64,000 nucleotides of DNA, from positions 28,948,398-29,012,397 of the forward strand of contig NC_092577.1 in NCBI RefSeq assembly GCF_037975245.1. The letters are read 5' to 3'. The notes below the pieces were generated by a model that saw only the letters and a program-made list of their open reading frames with translations, was not told the origin of the DNA and did no database searches. The stretch is from Apostichopus japonicus. Its lineage: Eukaryota; Echinodermata; Holothuroidea; Aspidochirotida; Stichopodidae. This document shows, piece by piece, positions 35,096 to 46,729 of the stretch. Made by a program: the position numbers and the translations under genes. The first letter of the stretch is position 1. Each line of letters starts with the position of its first letter.

Positions 35096-36379
35096 GGGGG
35101 GGGGGTGGGTTTGAAGTAGCACGATATATACTACTGTTAAGTATTTCTCAAAGCTATGTAGGCTACACTATTTACAAGATACCTGTTGACATTTGAGAAT
35201 GAGAGTCAAACTTAAGTATTTATATATGTCCCGCTCCAGTCCATTTCTTTATCTCAAATTTTCATTTACAAAATCAAAACCTTTAGAAAAAAATATACAA
35301 TGTGTTTTATGGTGTGCCCCGCTCTTGAAATGTAATCAACTACGAGGAGGGGCCAACATTTTATATTTGCAGTTGTCCAAATTTATAGACAATTTCAAGA
35401 GTTGAAATGGGGATGAGTGTGAAAGGAAGAATAATTCCTCAAAGGTAACTTTCTGTCTTCTAACCGCTGGAGTTCAATCGGTCCATTGGTAAGACGGACT
35501 TTCGCAGAGTGTCTCATGCGAAACTGCCTGTCTTCCCGTCGGTGTATATATATAAATATATCAAAGATGTGGTGCAGTGGTTTTAGGTATTCCTATGAAT
35601 ACTTTTTTTAAGAGGCATTCTGTTGGTAGACGTAATACTTATCCCAAGGAGAACAGCATTCCACAATTTTGGTTGGGAACCATATCTCTGTGCCTTGTCC
35701 CTAAGTCGATAACATTCTTGATCGCCGGATGTCACCTGTTCAGTTGACTGGATTAACACTCAATTCATCCATATCAGGATGTCACATTAGAATCAGAAAC
35801 TCTAAACTAAAAGCCTGAAACTCTTAACTGTCTGTCATTTGAACAATTCTTATGCTCCTCTCTTGTGCATGTTACTATAGTCAGCACTAAGAAATGCCTA
35901 ATATAGTTCCTAATAGTAAGTTATTGTTCAGATGCAGCCATCTCGAAAGCAACGGTATGTTAAGCCAGTTAAGGCTAGGAATTAGACAAATCCCCTTTAT
36001 TTCATTCCGCTCAAGAATGCTAAGGATCTGGGGATAGTTTAAATATTGCAGCTAGATAGTCAGTCACACGTTAACATCTCAGGTGACCACTTCGTTAGGA
36101 GGGGTGGAAAGAATTCAGGCAAAAACGCCCGAAATAGTTAGTTACACACGGCACAGGAAAATGGTATTTTATAGCCAGATTTTTATTAAATTATTGGCAG
36201 AGTGTGTTCTAAATTATAACCTGTGGAACTTTCAGTATTAATAGCCTGGAAGGGGCACCTTTTTTTCTTCTTTGGTGACACAGGAGTTGATCACAGTAGC
36301 TGGTTCATGATGCCTTCACGGTAGGTGTTCGTAAAAAGCTTTAAATTCGTATTGCAGTCTTCTTGAATTGTGATTGTTT
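35096..36379. repeat. Duplicated flank, copy B
   Basis: Matches 3510-3589 and 4714-6009. The 1.1-kb segment 3590-4713 of copy A is absent at 35180. No gene is seen. Confidence 0.75.
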
Positions 36380-36570
36380 TGAATAATAATATTAATAATA
36401 AATTACATTTCATATAGCGCTTAATACAGCGTTTCAAAGCGCTTTACAAAGTAGGAAAGAGACACAGGAAACCAATGGGAAAATGAAACTAGGAATCAAA
36501 CAGAAATGTTTTGAGTTGTCTCTTGAAAATACAAAGGGAGGGAGAGTCACGAACGTGAAATGGGAGTTCG
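36380..36570 (-). pseudogene. L2-type LINE 3' end, copy B remnant
   Basis: Matches 6010-6201 (GCGCTATATGAAAT tail and the last codons of the LINE). It is split at 36571 by a transposon. Only 16 bp more of it (42471-42486) follow on the far side before homology ends. Confidence 0.8.
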
Positions 36571-37053
36571 TATGGAACGCCAAAAGGACCACAGGTGGCG
36601 CTACTACTCTAAACAGGAGGTGCTACTACCCTAAACAGGAGGTGCTACTACCCTAAACAGGGGGTGCTACTACTCCTATTAGGAGGTGCTACTACTCTAA
36701 ACAGGAGGTGCTACTACTCCTAAGTGACTATGCTACTGTAAAAAGGAGGCGCTACTACTCTAAATAGGCGATGCTGCTACTACTACAGGCGGCGATGCTA
36801 CTGTAAATTAGTGGCGCTACTACCCTAAACGGAAGGTGCTACTACCCTGTAACCAAGGCGTGTTTCCAAGGCGTGTTTCCAAAACAATATGCACACGGGG
36901 TCAAGGTCACTCTTTAGTTTTCCTACATATACATGTCTGTACAGATTGAGAGTATCAACGGTTACTACCATATGAAACGTTAGTTTCGATATTAACTTGT
37001 GGGCAAATTCAAACAGTTTACAAGAAAAAGAATCCATATTATAATTACAAAGA

Positions 37054-37185
37054 ATGTCGTTCAACGTGGACGAGAAGATACGCGAATACGTAGAGATGGG
37101 TTTTACAAATCAACAAATGGCTGAAATGTTGGACATAAGACATACATTTTCACCAACGAAAGAAAGATTTGAATGCCGAACTTAG
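37054..37185 (+). pseudogene. N-terminal remnant of an integrase-like transposase
   Basis: Forty-three codons starting MSFNVDEKIREYVEMGFTNQ and continuing QMAEMLDI. This resembles the N-terminal helix-turn-helix of an animal protein family with an IS3/retroviral-type integrase core (EKIREY...GLTN..I..LL pattern). The frame closes soon after, and I find no DDE core downstream. It lies just inside the left arm, where a transposase start would be expected. The family recognition is from memory. Confidence 0.5.
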
Positions 37186-37496
37186 TGGTCATTGATATTT
37201 TATTTTCCTTAAATGTAACTCAAACAGGCTCAGGACAGTTAATTCTAGATAGTATATGCTAAATAACCGTGTAGTAAGAATCAACCAATTGTACAATCAC
37301 ATCTAGTAATATATTAATCGCATATCTCATAGTTCAACTATCAGAGTTGTGCAAAAATGCATCGTTTTCAATCCAAAGAGGCAAAGGTTTCCCGATTGAT
37401 CGAACGAAATATGTCCTATCATGTATCTTAATGATGGGGCGGGGCTGTGTTCGGAAGTATACAATAGTAACTAATGTCAAAGTAAATGGGCCTGAC

Positions 37497-37523
37497 GTTT
37501 CGATCCTAGCATGATCTTTTCAG
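37497..37523 (-). ncRNA. Hammerhead-ribozyme-like core, degenerate
   Basis: The minus strand reads CTGAAAA, then GATC...GATC around a six- to seven-base loop, then GAAAC. This matches the layout CUGANGA, stem II, GAAA of the hammerhead core except for one base (CTGAAAA for CTGANGA). Hammerhead motifs are known in Penelope-like retroelements and retrozymes. No flanking retroelement was recognised. Confidence 0.35.
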
Positions 37524-38187
37524 AGGCTGGATCACAAGTGCATTATGTATTTATATTATTTTTACAATAGTAACTAATTATTCTTTATTACGTATTAATA
37601 AGAAGATATGTTCTCTCCTTGGTTCGCCCTCTTCAAATTATTATCAGAAAGTGAATAATGACTATTTCGGCGTAGAATACCATTTAAGGGCTGACCAATG
37701 GCGTATGAAAGGAGAGGGGGCAGGGGACCATACCTCCATGGTCTGTCCGAAGGGTAACGTTTTAGTCGTCGGGGTGGGGGGGGGGGAGGCTTTCGGGGAA
37801 ACCGTGAAAACAAACAACAATTTTTGAATTTTGTTTCTTCAAAATTTAAAGTTTTAACATACACAACCGTGTGTATATATAAACCTAATTATTTACCTAA
37901 TTTGATTTAGGCTAAACATACATTTGAAGCCTGAACTGTGTAAAATTTTTCCGAGAGCACTCCTCAGAAAAATATACATTCATGAAACCCATAGTCACAG
38001 CCCGTCTTCATTTTAAGGTCTATACCTCAACAAATCATTCCGGGACAGCGATTGGAATTTAGTCCCCACCTTTGGAATTATGTGTCCGTGACTGGGGCGT
38101 GGGTAGGCTATAACGTTTCTTGAAGTTTAATGCCTGAGTTACCATGATTACAATTTACCTAACCCATACAATCTTGTAGGGTAGACT

Positions 38188-38514
38188 GTGTTTGAGGAAC
38201 GTAATAAACTTGGCGTGGTGAAACCAATGAGCTGTTACTTGCAGAGCTCCCTGTCCAAACAGGATGACAGTACCTTACACGATTTTTCAACACTTTCTGA
38301 ATGGCCAGGCCTATGTACTTTCAATATAACATACCAGCAATGGCCCTTGTGGAAAAAGCAATACACTGCATTTAGAAATATTTTGTTTGGCATCGTGCCA
38401 GGAGTGAAAAATAGAAACGCTACATATACAGTAGGAAAAGTATCCAAAGTCGCTTATGTTTGTGTTTACGATAACATTTTATTAAAAAGGCAACCAATCA
38501 TAAATTTCGACTGA
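38188..38514 (+). other. Open frame of 108 codons, unrecognised
   Basis: The longest frame inside the foldback element that is not repeat-derived. It shows no motif that I know, and it could be a remnant of an internal gene or chance. Confidence 0.2.
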
Positions 38515-39289
38515 TAAAACTTCCTTCGTTCCCATGGTGAAGTGAACCTGGGCAAGTTCGAATGTCGATGACCAATTTATGTTCCGTGACTAATGTCAAT
38601 GGGAATTATGTGTGTAAAAAATCGGGTCTTTCCACGTGTTATATATATATAGAAGTGTTACGTAAGCGGAGCGAAATTCGTGGAGGCTCCTTGATTGTGA
38701 GGAAGCACTAATACCTAAGCCTCAATATTTGTGGAAAAAATCGTAAGGGTTTTCTTCTGAAAATATTTTTTAATAGTAGGCCTAACCAAAACCTTGTCAT
38801 TGCTTTTGGGGGAAGTCAGATCTTCAAGTTCAAATATTGTTTTTTTTTTTTTCGTTAAACGGTTATCGTGGTTTTCTTGCGAGGTATATACGGCGTAACT
38901 TTCGATGAAGGCTAAAAGGTAGGATAGGCCAAGGCCTACCTTGTTCTCATTAATTGTTACCTACATTCAATTCAATGTCCAACGGGAGGAACTCGTATAA
39001 ATATTAACAGACTGGTGCACATTGTAATTGATAAAGTTTCCTTGCTGAAGTTTTCCTGCACTGATTGTATCGATCGTTTGTACTTCTAGTAGCGCTGTTT
39101 TCTTTGTTACTCTTATTCTTAACGGCTTAAGTATATGCTTACTCTGTGGTTGAATATTTTGGAAAGGCTTAGGAGACATTACTTGATGTTGAGTTTACCG
39201 ACTCTTTTCTGCATCACAGTTTATTCTAACCCATAGAAGCTCTGCTATATAAAGCGGCTGAGAATATCGTGCGTTTACAGATTATACGA

Positions 39290-39475
39290 GATTGTACGTC
39301 TTTACGCGCGTATAATCCCTATTCAGGTGCACTGAAGCGAAGCCCTAAGCCGCGTAGACACGGCGTAGACGCCGCGTAGACACCGCGTAGAAAGTCGCGT
39401 ACAGAAACGTATAACATCGTATAATCGCGTAGATAAACGTAGAGTATACGCCTACGCGAGTTATACGTGAGCGGT
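39290..39475. repeat. CpG-rich CGCGTAGAC repeat cluster
   Basis: Short degenerate repeats of CGCGTAGACAC type at 39350-39440, flanked by inverted TTTACGCGCGTATAAT-like and TATACGCCTACGCGAGTT words. It is much richer in CpG than the surrounding sequence. Confidence 0.6.
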
Positions 39476-40525
39476 ACTGTAGATACACTAAATGAGACAA
39501 TACAAAACTTTTAAGTATGACAGTCTTTCATATACTTATTTTAGTTAATGGCTCATGCACATATTTAAACCTGAAACAAGAGTCACGGAGTAAAGAACCC
39601 CCATCCCCCAACACAAAATCAATCATACTAATGTTTACATGGTGATACACCTTTTCCTTACGGACATGTTTGCAACCGCGCCACATTGAGTAACAATAAT
39701 GGGTTGACAGAAAAACTTTATTTTTACCAAGGAATTGATGCGTAACTCATTGCATGGTTCTACCATGGAAGTCTGATCAATACTTTCACGGTTCAACCGA
39801 TGACAGGTTTCTTTGAATAATAATAACAACTACATTGAGGTCACCGAGCAATCAATTTGGTATATGTTGTCACATAGAGATGACACTAACCTTCCTCGTC
39901 GCAAACCCGTACGTCCCTAAAAACACATTAACTACTTGGTGGGTCTATTTGTGGCCGATTAACTCCTCGAGGCTGTCACATGGAAACTTTTAGCAATTTG
40001 TCAAAGCAGAGAGAGAGACACACAATATGCCAACAGTAAAAAACTTTAGAAACCAGGATTATTACTCAGTATATGCACTTCGAACATTTCCATATTTTTT
40101 ACACAGTCAGTATAAGGATAGCTTGCTTTTCAAGTTGCAATTGATTACCCTCCCCTTCACCTCCTTTTATTTAAATTGGTATATTGCAGCTGATATTCCC
40201 TAAAGATCAGTGCATATAAATTATTATTCGCTTTCATGTCAATAAATGTATATCAGCGACAGAAACTTCACTCTGCAGTTTCTTTCTATATTTAAAGGAG
40301 TTTAACCGCTGATCGATCTCGCGAGAGGTTCCTGTGGGGAATAATAGCTTTGTTAAGAATAATGTGGTTTGATTACGCAATAACCACACGCGGCGTGGAG
40401 ATTGACCTTCATGATGACCCCTCTATGCATATTGTTTTGGAAACACGCCTTGGAAACACGCCTTGGATACCGGGTAGTAGCGTCTCCAATTTGGAGTAGT
40501 AGCACCTTCCGTTTAGGGTAGTAGC

Positions 40526-42169
40526 TATGGAACGCCAAAAGGACCACAGTGACATGTACCACTACTAATTTGACATGTACTACTACTAATTCGAAGTGTA
40601 CTACTACTAATTTGAAGTGTAATACATGTAAAATGTCGCGTACTACTACTAATTCGAAGTGTACTACATCTAAAATGTCGCATACTACTACTAATTCGAA
40701 GTGTAATAATACTAATTTGAAGTGTACTACATCTAAAATGTCGCGTACTACTACTAATTCGAAGTGTACTACATCTAAAAAGTCACGTACTACTACTAAA
40801 TTGGAGAGATGGCGCTATTCACAATCTTTCCGATACCATGTCATCGAGTTGCGCATCTGCATTAAAATAATGATGAAGAAAACATTCTTCAATACTCTGT
40901 TGATTCAAATGTCTATTTTACAGTTTATACCTTTAAGGTCTGTGGCAAATATAGAAAATAGCATATAGTTAGGCACAGCTGGGGAATCAAAAGCATTCTT
41001 GACATTTCAATGACGGGGAAATTGCTGCTTGTGAATAATAGTGTGTATAACAATTTTAAGAGTTAAAAACTGGTGTATTTGATATATATATATATATGTA
41101 AAAAACTCGATGGACATGTAAAAAAAAATAGAAAACGGCGCCCAAACGCAAAATGCTGCTTTACATTCAGAAAAGACCGGTGAGGTGCTACATGTTAATG
41201 AGCTAAAGTTAGGCTTCCTAGACTTTTTCTATATGCTAGGCCAGGCTGTGGCTAGGATATAGTGTCTAATTTAAATGATATTCCAAAACTGCTACTTGTT
41301 TATATTATATACAGGTCTAGTACCGTATGCATTTTAGGTGTTCTACAAATGGCCTGAATATAGGCCTACTAAAGTACTAGGTCATGGATTAATTCCGAGC
41401 ATAACTTAAGAGCCCAAATATACGTTACCGTTTAAATTTAGATTTTGGCACAGTAATGTGTGTATATGCAGAGCTTAGTATGCGTAGGATTAGGAGTATA
41501 TATGTACGTGTCAGTCTTCCTGAATGTTCCCCTTCTCCTTGCCTTCATTACTAATACTATAATCACCATTGTCTGTGACCATTGGGCATCACAAAAATAA
41601 AATCCAGTGGTGGCAAAGCAACAAGCTTTCGAAGCCCCAGCAGGTGGAACCATCGATCCCCAAGAATGTGCTTAATGTAGCTTCAGTTTTTAACTCTTAA
41701 AATTGTTATACACATTATTATTTACAAGCAGCAATTTCCCCGTCGTTGAAATGTCAAGAATGCTTTTGATTCCCCAGCTGTGCCTAACTATATGCTATTT
41801 TCTATATTTGCCACAGACCTTAAAGGTATAAACTGTAAAATAGACATTTGAATCAACAGAGTATTAAAGAGTATGTTTTCTTCATCATTATTTTAATGCA
41901 GATGCGCAACTCGATGACATGGTATCGGAAAGATTGTGAATAGCGCCATCTCTCCAATTTAGTAGTAGTACGTGACTTTTTAGATGTAGTATACTTCGAA
42001 TTAGTAGTAGTACGCGACATTTTAGATGTAGTACACTTCGAATTAGTAGTAGTACGCGACATTTTACATGTATTACACTTCAAATTAGTAGTAGTACACT
42101 TCGAATTAGTAGTAGTACATGTCAAATTAGTAGTGGTACATGTCACTGTGGTCCTTTTGGCGTTCCATA
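40526..42169. mobile_element. Nested 1.6-kb foldback element, same end family
   Basis: It has the same outer ends as its host (TATGGAACGCCAAAAGGACC and inverse) but different inner arms, about 500-545 bp, made of 21-bp ACTACTACTAATTCGAAGTG-type units. AGTAGC flanks it at 40520-40525 and 42170-42175, a 6-bp duplication within the host element's right arm. The centre (about 41075-41685) is unique with no transposase. The open frames running through the arms on opposite strands are nearly identical and are products of the 21-bp repeat. Confidence 0.88.
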
Positions 42170-42486
42170 AGTAGCGCCACTAATTTACAGTAGCATCGCC
42201 GCCTGTAGTAGTAGCAGCATCGCCTATTTAGAGTAGTGGCGCCTCCTTTTTACAGTAGCATCGTCACTTAGGAGTAGTAGCACCTCCTGTTTAGAGTAGT
42301 AGCATCTCCTGTTTAGAGTAGTAGCACCTCCTGTTTAGAGTAGTAGCACCTCCTAATAGGAGTAGTAGCACCCCCAGTTTAGGGTAGTAGCACCTCCTGT
42401 TTAGGGTAGTAGCACCTCCTGTTTAGAGTAGTAGCGCCACCTGTGGTCCTTTTGGCGTTCCATAAGTTCGTTCCAAAGAGAAGGTG

Positions 42487-44438
42487 AGTAGTATAGTATG
42501 CCCTTTTCGCACCCCTTTTGGAGGTGGAGGTGGAGGTGGAATGAGGTGGATTAGTTGGGGGCGTCCTTCGTGTAGGGCTCGGTGCTGTCAGCCCTATGAG
42601 AGGTGCGAACAATGCACTCATTGCTTTTATTATAATTATTATTTTTAACTTTGCTTTATCCTATTTAAGTATTTAAAAATATAATAATAATAACAAAAAT
42701 AGCTTATTAAACTTCATGATTGTTAAAACACAACAAACGCAAACAAAGCAGATAAAACAAAAATGTTGAAATATTTTAATCATTTATTTTCCTTTTAAAG
42801 ATTACTTTCAAAAAATTTTTGAACAAACAAAGTTCCAGTTATGTTTCAGAACAATTATTTTACAATGTGTCTGAAAGTTATACGTTAACGCAGAGAAAAA
42901 TGCCAGGCAACAGTGAAACGTATGACGCCAATAAATTTTCTTTTTTATATAGCTGATGTACGGATGACTATAATTAATTGTTGATTAAAAAATGTTTTGT
43001 TTTTAATTTTTAAATGATTTACCACATTTTGTGACTTTCCTCCTTGATTTTTAACATTAACCAATGTTTTCTCATCCTGAACTGTTTGGAATTTTATCTG
43101 GAAACCTATTTTAAAAGTATGATAACGGGTTAGGAAGTATAAACCAATAGAATATGAACGATTTTAACCTATATCGGGTACTTTACTGGTAAGGTACATT
43201 TCTTTTTTATTCGAAAAGTATGATAACTAAAGAAGTTAAGAGTCATTCGATGAACATGTTCAACTGATATACTTTTATTACATAATATTCTAATAATATA
43301 CTGCAAATCGTTTGTTGTCAATATACCGAGAAGTTACAGAAGGCAATATACAGTAAATACATATTTGCAAATATCCAGTTTGTGACTTAACAGGATCTAG
43401 TAAATAAATATTAAAACAATTTCTGAGGGTGGATTAAAGTTATGTAGTAAAGAAATGTCGTTAAACATATAATGGGTGGATTAAAGTGATGTATATAACT
43501 AGATTAATATTTTTGGACATACTATGCATGACTAAAAGTAACAGAGTAAACAAATATCACTTAACATGCACTCTGTGAATGAAAGTGATATAGAATCTCG
43601 TTCTAACCATAAATGTCTTCGCTCGTTTACATTGTTTATAATGTACCAGTCAGTTTTCCCGAGTTGATTTGCTTGTATATTAAATAATCCAAATGTTTTT
43701 TTTGGACAAATGATTTGTAACTTTCCACTTATGAAAAATGGTTTCCTTCTTAAAGGAGTTAAAATATATTTGTATTACTAATTATATTCCTTTCAACATT
43801 TACTTCGTTTTTGGTTCCCACTATTTTAGTAAAATCTAAAACTTTCATCAAATTATACTTACTGCCACCAAGTTTTTAAAATGCACGTGTATGTCCACAG
43901 TTATGTGGACATAGTGCATTGTTTGAACCAATGAGTGATACTTTTACAAGCAAACGATTAACATTGGATTTTAGTTAATCATCTAAGAAGTCTTGTTCAC
44001 ATAGGTTTCTCTTCACTGATTTCTGCCACATTACAAATCTTATCTCGCATAGAGATAAAGAAAAATAGATTATTGTAATGCTATCCCTGTCTATGTTTAT
44101 ATCATAGAATAATTAAGCCCATACTTTGTATTATTGTTTCTTCTTTAATTTCTACAGTAGCTTGGATCATGGTAGATGGATACATGGCATACAAATGTTA
44201 CTGTAGCCAACCACAAGTTGGATTCTCCCGTCGTCTCTGATTGTACTCTCTGTCACTGGAAAGACAAATGAGTGTCAAGACAGATGGCGTCATCACCAAC
44301 AAAACTAATGAAGGAAAGTTCAGCAATTGTTGTCATGATTGTTAATAGTCTCAAGGTCGAAAGAAGGTTACATTTCTGTGATTCCTACAGCTTTCATTAT
44401 CTGGCTCTAGAAATACTCTCATAGTGATAAACAATACG
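42487..44438. other. AT-rich region, no gene seen
   Basis: Begins with a short GGAGGT run (42519-42540) and a poly(A/T) stretch. The rest has no recognisable domain or repeat ends. Around 44190-44400 the base composition rises slightly, but no exon could be supported. Confidence 0.5.
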
Positions 44439-44542
44439 GTGGCTTACGTGGCTTACGTGGCTTACGTGGCTTACGTGGCTTACGTGGCTTACGTGACTTA
44501 CGTGGCTTACGTGGCTTACGTGGGTTACGTGGCTTACGTGGT
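44439..44542. repeat. 9-bp GGCTTACGT minisatellite
   Basis: About 12 units with three single-base variants, ending directly beside the TAA target of the next element. Open frames (AYV repeats and KPR repeats) are artefacts. Confidence 0.95.
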
Positions 44543-44551
44543 GAATGGTAA

Positions 44552-46729
44552 TGCAGCATTTCCACTAGGCCACGTTCTCCACGATTCCCACAATTTGAGA
44601 GAATCGTGAGGAGCGTGGGAGGTCGTGTGACAGAATCGTGGTGGTCTTGAGGGAACTTGGTTGAATCGTGATGATCGTCATGAACGTGACAAAATTTTTG
44701 ACAGTCAAAAATTTTCCCACGATTGTCCCGATCTGAGACCAAACCGTGAAAGCGCGTGAAAGAACGTGGGAATCGTAGTACAGCTGAACTGAGCGTAACA
44801 GAGCGAAACAGACCTTGGTGCACTATCGCAGGGGATCTTGCTGGATTTTGAAACACGATTTCCTCAAGTTTCACTACGATCCACTACGTGAGGAACACGC
44901 TCTACTACGATTCGTCAAGATGCTTTGAGAAGCGTGAGTAATTTATTCACGCTCTGTTACGATCTGCTGCGGTCGCCGCGTTTGGCTCCCACGATCTGAC
45001 ACGTTAGGTTAGGTCCCCGCACGATTCCGATTTTGCATATGAAAGGGCCCCCACGCTCTCCAAGATTCATTGCCATTTGAGCGCTTCACACGAAAACATC
45101 TGACCTTTGAGACCAGCTATAGCCTAGTTTCTTTTATTTGTCTTGTGTTTTAGGACCCAGGTTTAATCCTACAAAATGGCGCAAAAGAGAGGAAGGAAGA
45201 TCACTGCCAAAAATGACAAGGCTTCTCCGCCTCCTCCATCACCGTCGGTAAGAGAAGTCCAAGCAGAAGTCCATTCAAATCCAGCGCCAAGATCTCCTTG
45301 CCAATTCAATATCTTCTTCATCTCTTGGAAGCATGCTTCCTCATTGTTTCTCTGGAACGAATGAGAGAGTGGCCCCGGCCTCCTCTTTATACCCCAATCG
45401 GGATTCAAGCGTGGTAATTTTAGTCAAATCGTGTACATAAATCTTAGGAGATCTTAACAGAACTTGATGAACCTGAGGGACCTCAACAGAACTTAGCAGA
45501 ACGTGGCAGAACGCGCGTATGGAAAGCCGTTTTAACATTTAATAAGGAATTTCAGATATCTCGAAATAATTTCAGATATCTCAAATTAAATTACAGATAT
45601 CTCCAATTTATTTAAGATATCTACAAATAATTGCAGATATCTTAAAATCAATTTCAGATATCTCGAAATACCAGGGAATTTCAGATATCTGAAATTGAAT
45701 TCGAGATATCTCGAATTCAATTTCAGATATCTCGAATTCAATTTCGGATATCTCGAATTCAATTTCAGATATCTGAAATAGAATTTTGGATATCTCGAAT
45801 TCAATTTCAGATATCTCGAATTCAATTTCAGATATCTGAAATAAAATTTCAGATATCTCGAATTCATTTTCAGATATCTCGAATTCAATTTCAGATATCT
45901 CGAATTCAATTTCAGATATCTGAAATAGAATTTCAGATATCTCGAATTCAATTTCAGATATCTCGAATTCAATTACAGATATCTGAAATTTCCCGATTAA
46001 ATGTTAAAATGGCTTTCCATACGTGCCATTTTAACATTTAATCGGAAATTTATGCATATGCATTTCAGATATCTCGAATTCAATTGCAGATATCTCGAAT
46101 TCAATTTCAGATATCTCGAATTAGAATTGCAGATATCTTGAATTCAATTTCAGATATCTCGAATTCAATTTCAGATATCTCGAATTAAATTTAAGATATC
46201 TGAAATAGAATTTCAGATATCTCGAATTCATTTTCGGATATCTCGAATTCAATTTCAGATATCTCGAATTGAATTTCAGATATCTGAATTAGAATTTCAG
46301 ATATCTCGAAATCTATTTTAGATATCTCGAATTCAATTTCAGATATCTCGAATTCAGTTTCAGATATCTGAATTAGAATTTCAGATATCTCGAAATCTAT
46401 TTAAGATATCTCGAATTCAATTTCAGATATCTGAAATAAGAAACAATTTCAGATATCTAAAATTCCCGATTAAATGTTAAAATGGCTTTCCATACGTGCG
46501 AGCTTATCGTGGGGATCGTAAGATAACTTGAGGGAACGTAATGAAAATCGTCGCAGGCCTTGACCGGAAGGCACTGGTTTCCTAGCAAAGCGTTATAAAT
46601 CGTAACAAAACGTTTGAAAGCGTCTGAAAGCGTGGAAAAAGGAAAAAAAACATTAGTATATCGTGGAGCTCCACGCTTTTTGAAAAATCGTGGCGATCGT
46701 GGGAATCGTGGTCTAGTGTAAATGCAGCA
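44552..46729. mobile_element. TAA-flanked inverted-repeat element (PIF/Harbinger-type target)
   Basis: The left end is TGCAGCATTTCCACTAGGCC and the right end is the inverse of TGCTGCATTTACACTAGACC, each beside TAA (44549-44551 and 46730-46732). A TWA 3-bp target is typical of PIF/Harbinger. The outer parts (44570-45540 and 46495-46720) are unusually rich in CGTG/CACG words such as AATCGTG and CACGATT. It contains a nested satellite element. No transposase or Myb-like protein was seen, so it is non-autonomous. Confidence 0.78.
45518..46494. mobile_element. Nested element: two arrays of 21-bp GATATC/GAATTC repeats
   Basis: The outer ends are TATGGAAAGCCGTTTTAACA and the inverse of TATGGAAAGCCATTTTAACA, flanked by CGCGCG (45512-45517) and CGTGCG (46495-46500), a 5/6 match. 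The same end recurs in the middle (46002-46021), so two units share a junction. Each unit is filled with about 20 copies of AGATATCTCGAATTCAATTT followed by C. AGATATCT and GAATTC are both palindromes. The ends resemble TATGGAACGCC of the 36571-42464 element. Confidence 0.82.

Larger units (their letters stand above)
36571..42464. mobile_element. Foldback DNA transposon, 6-bp target duplication (IS3EU-like?)
   Basis: The ends are TATGGAACGCCAAAAGGACC and its exact inverse. The target duplication AGTTCG lies at 36565-36570 and 42465-42470, and the uninterrupted site with a single AGTTCG is present at 6196-6201 in copy A. The arms are about 330 bp and largely made of GGTGCTACTAC-type repeats. 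The right arm is split by a second element (40526-42169). Without it the element is about 4.2 kb. The interior starts with a truncated integrase-like reading frame. TA termini, 6-bp duplications and an IS3-type integrase are what I recall for the IS3EU superfamily. Confidence 0.85.

Noticed and set aside
40549-40968. 139-codon frame rich in TTTNSKC repeats, with a twin on the other strand at 41853-42146
   Set aside because: Both frames come from the 21-bp inverted satellite arms of the nested element, and the two arms mirror each other.
44419-44874. 151-codon frame ending in KPR repeats
   Set aside because: The repeats are the 9-bp GGCTTACGT minisatellite and the rest is CGTG-rich transposon arm.
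45586-45972. 128-codon frame of NSRYLKL repeats
   Set aside because: It is a translation of the palindromic 21-bp array, not a leucine-repeat protein.
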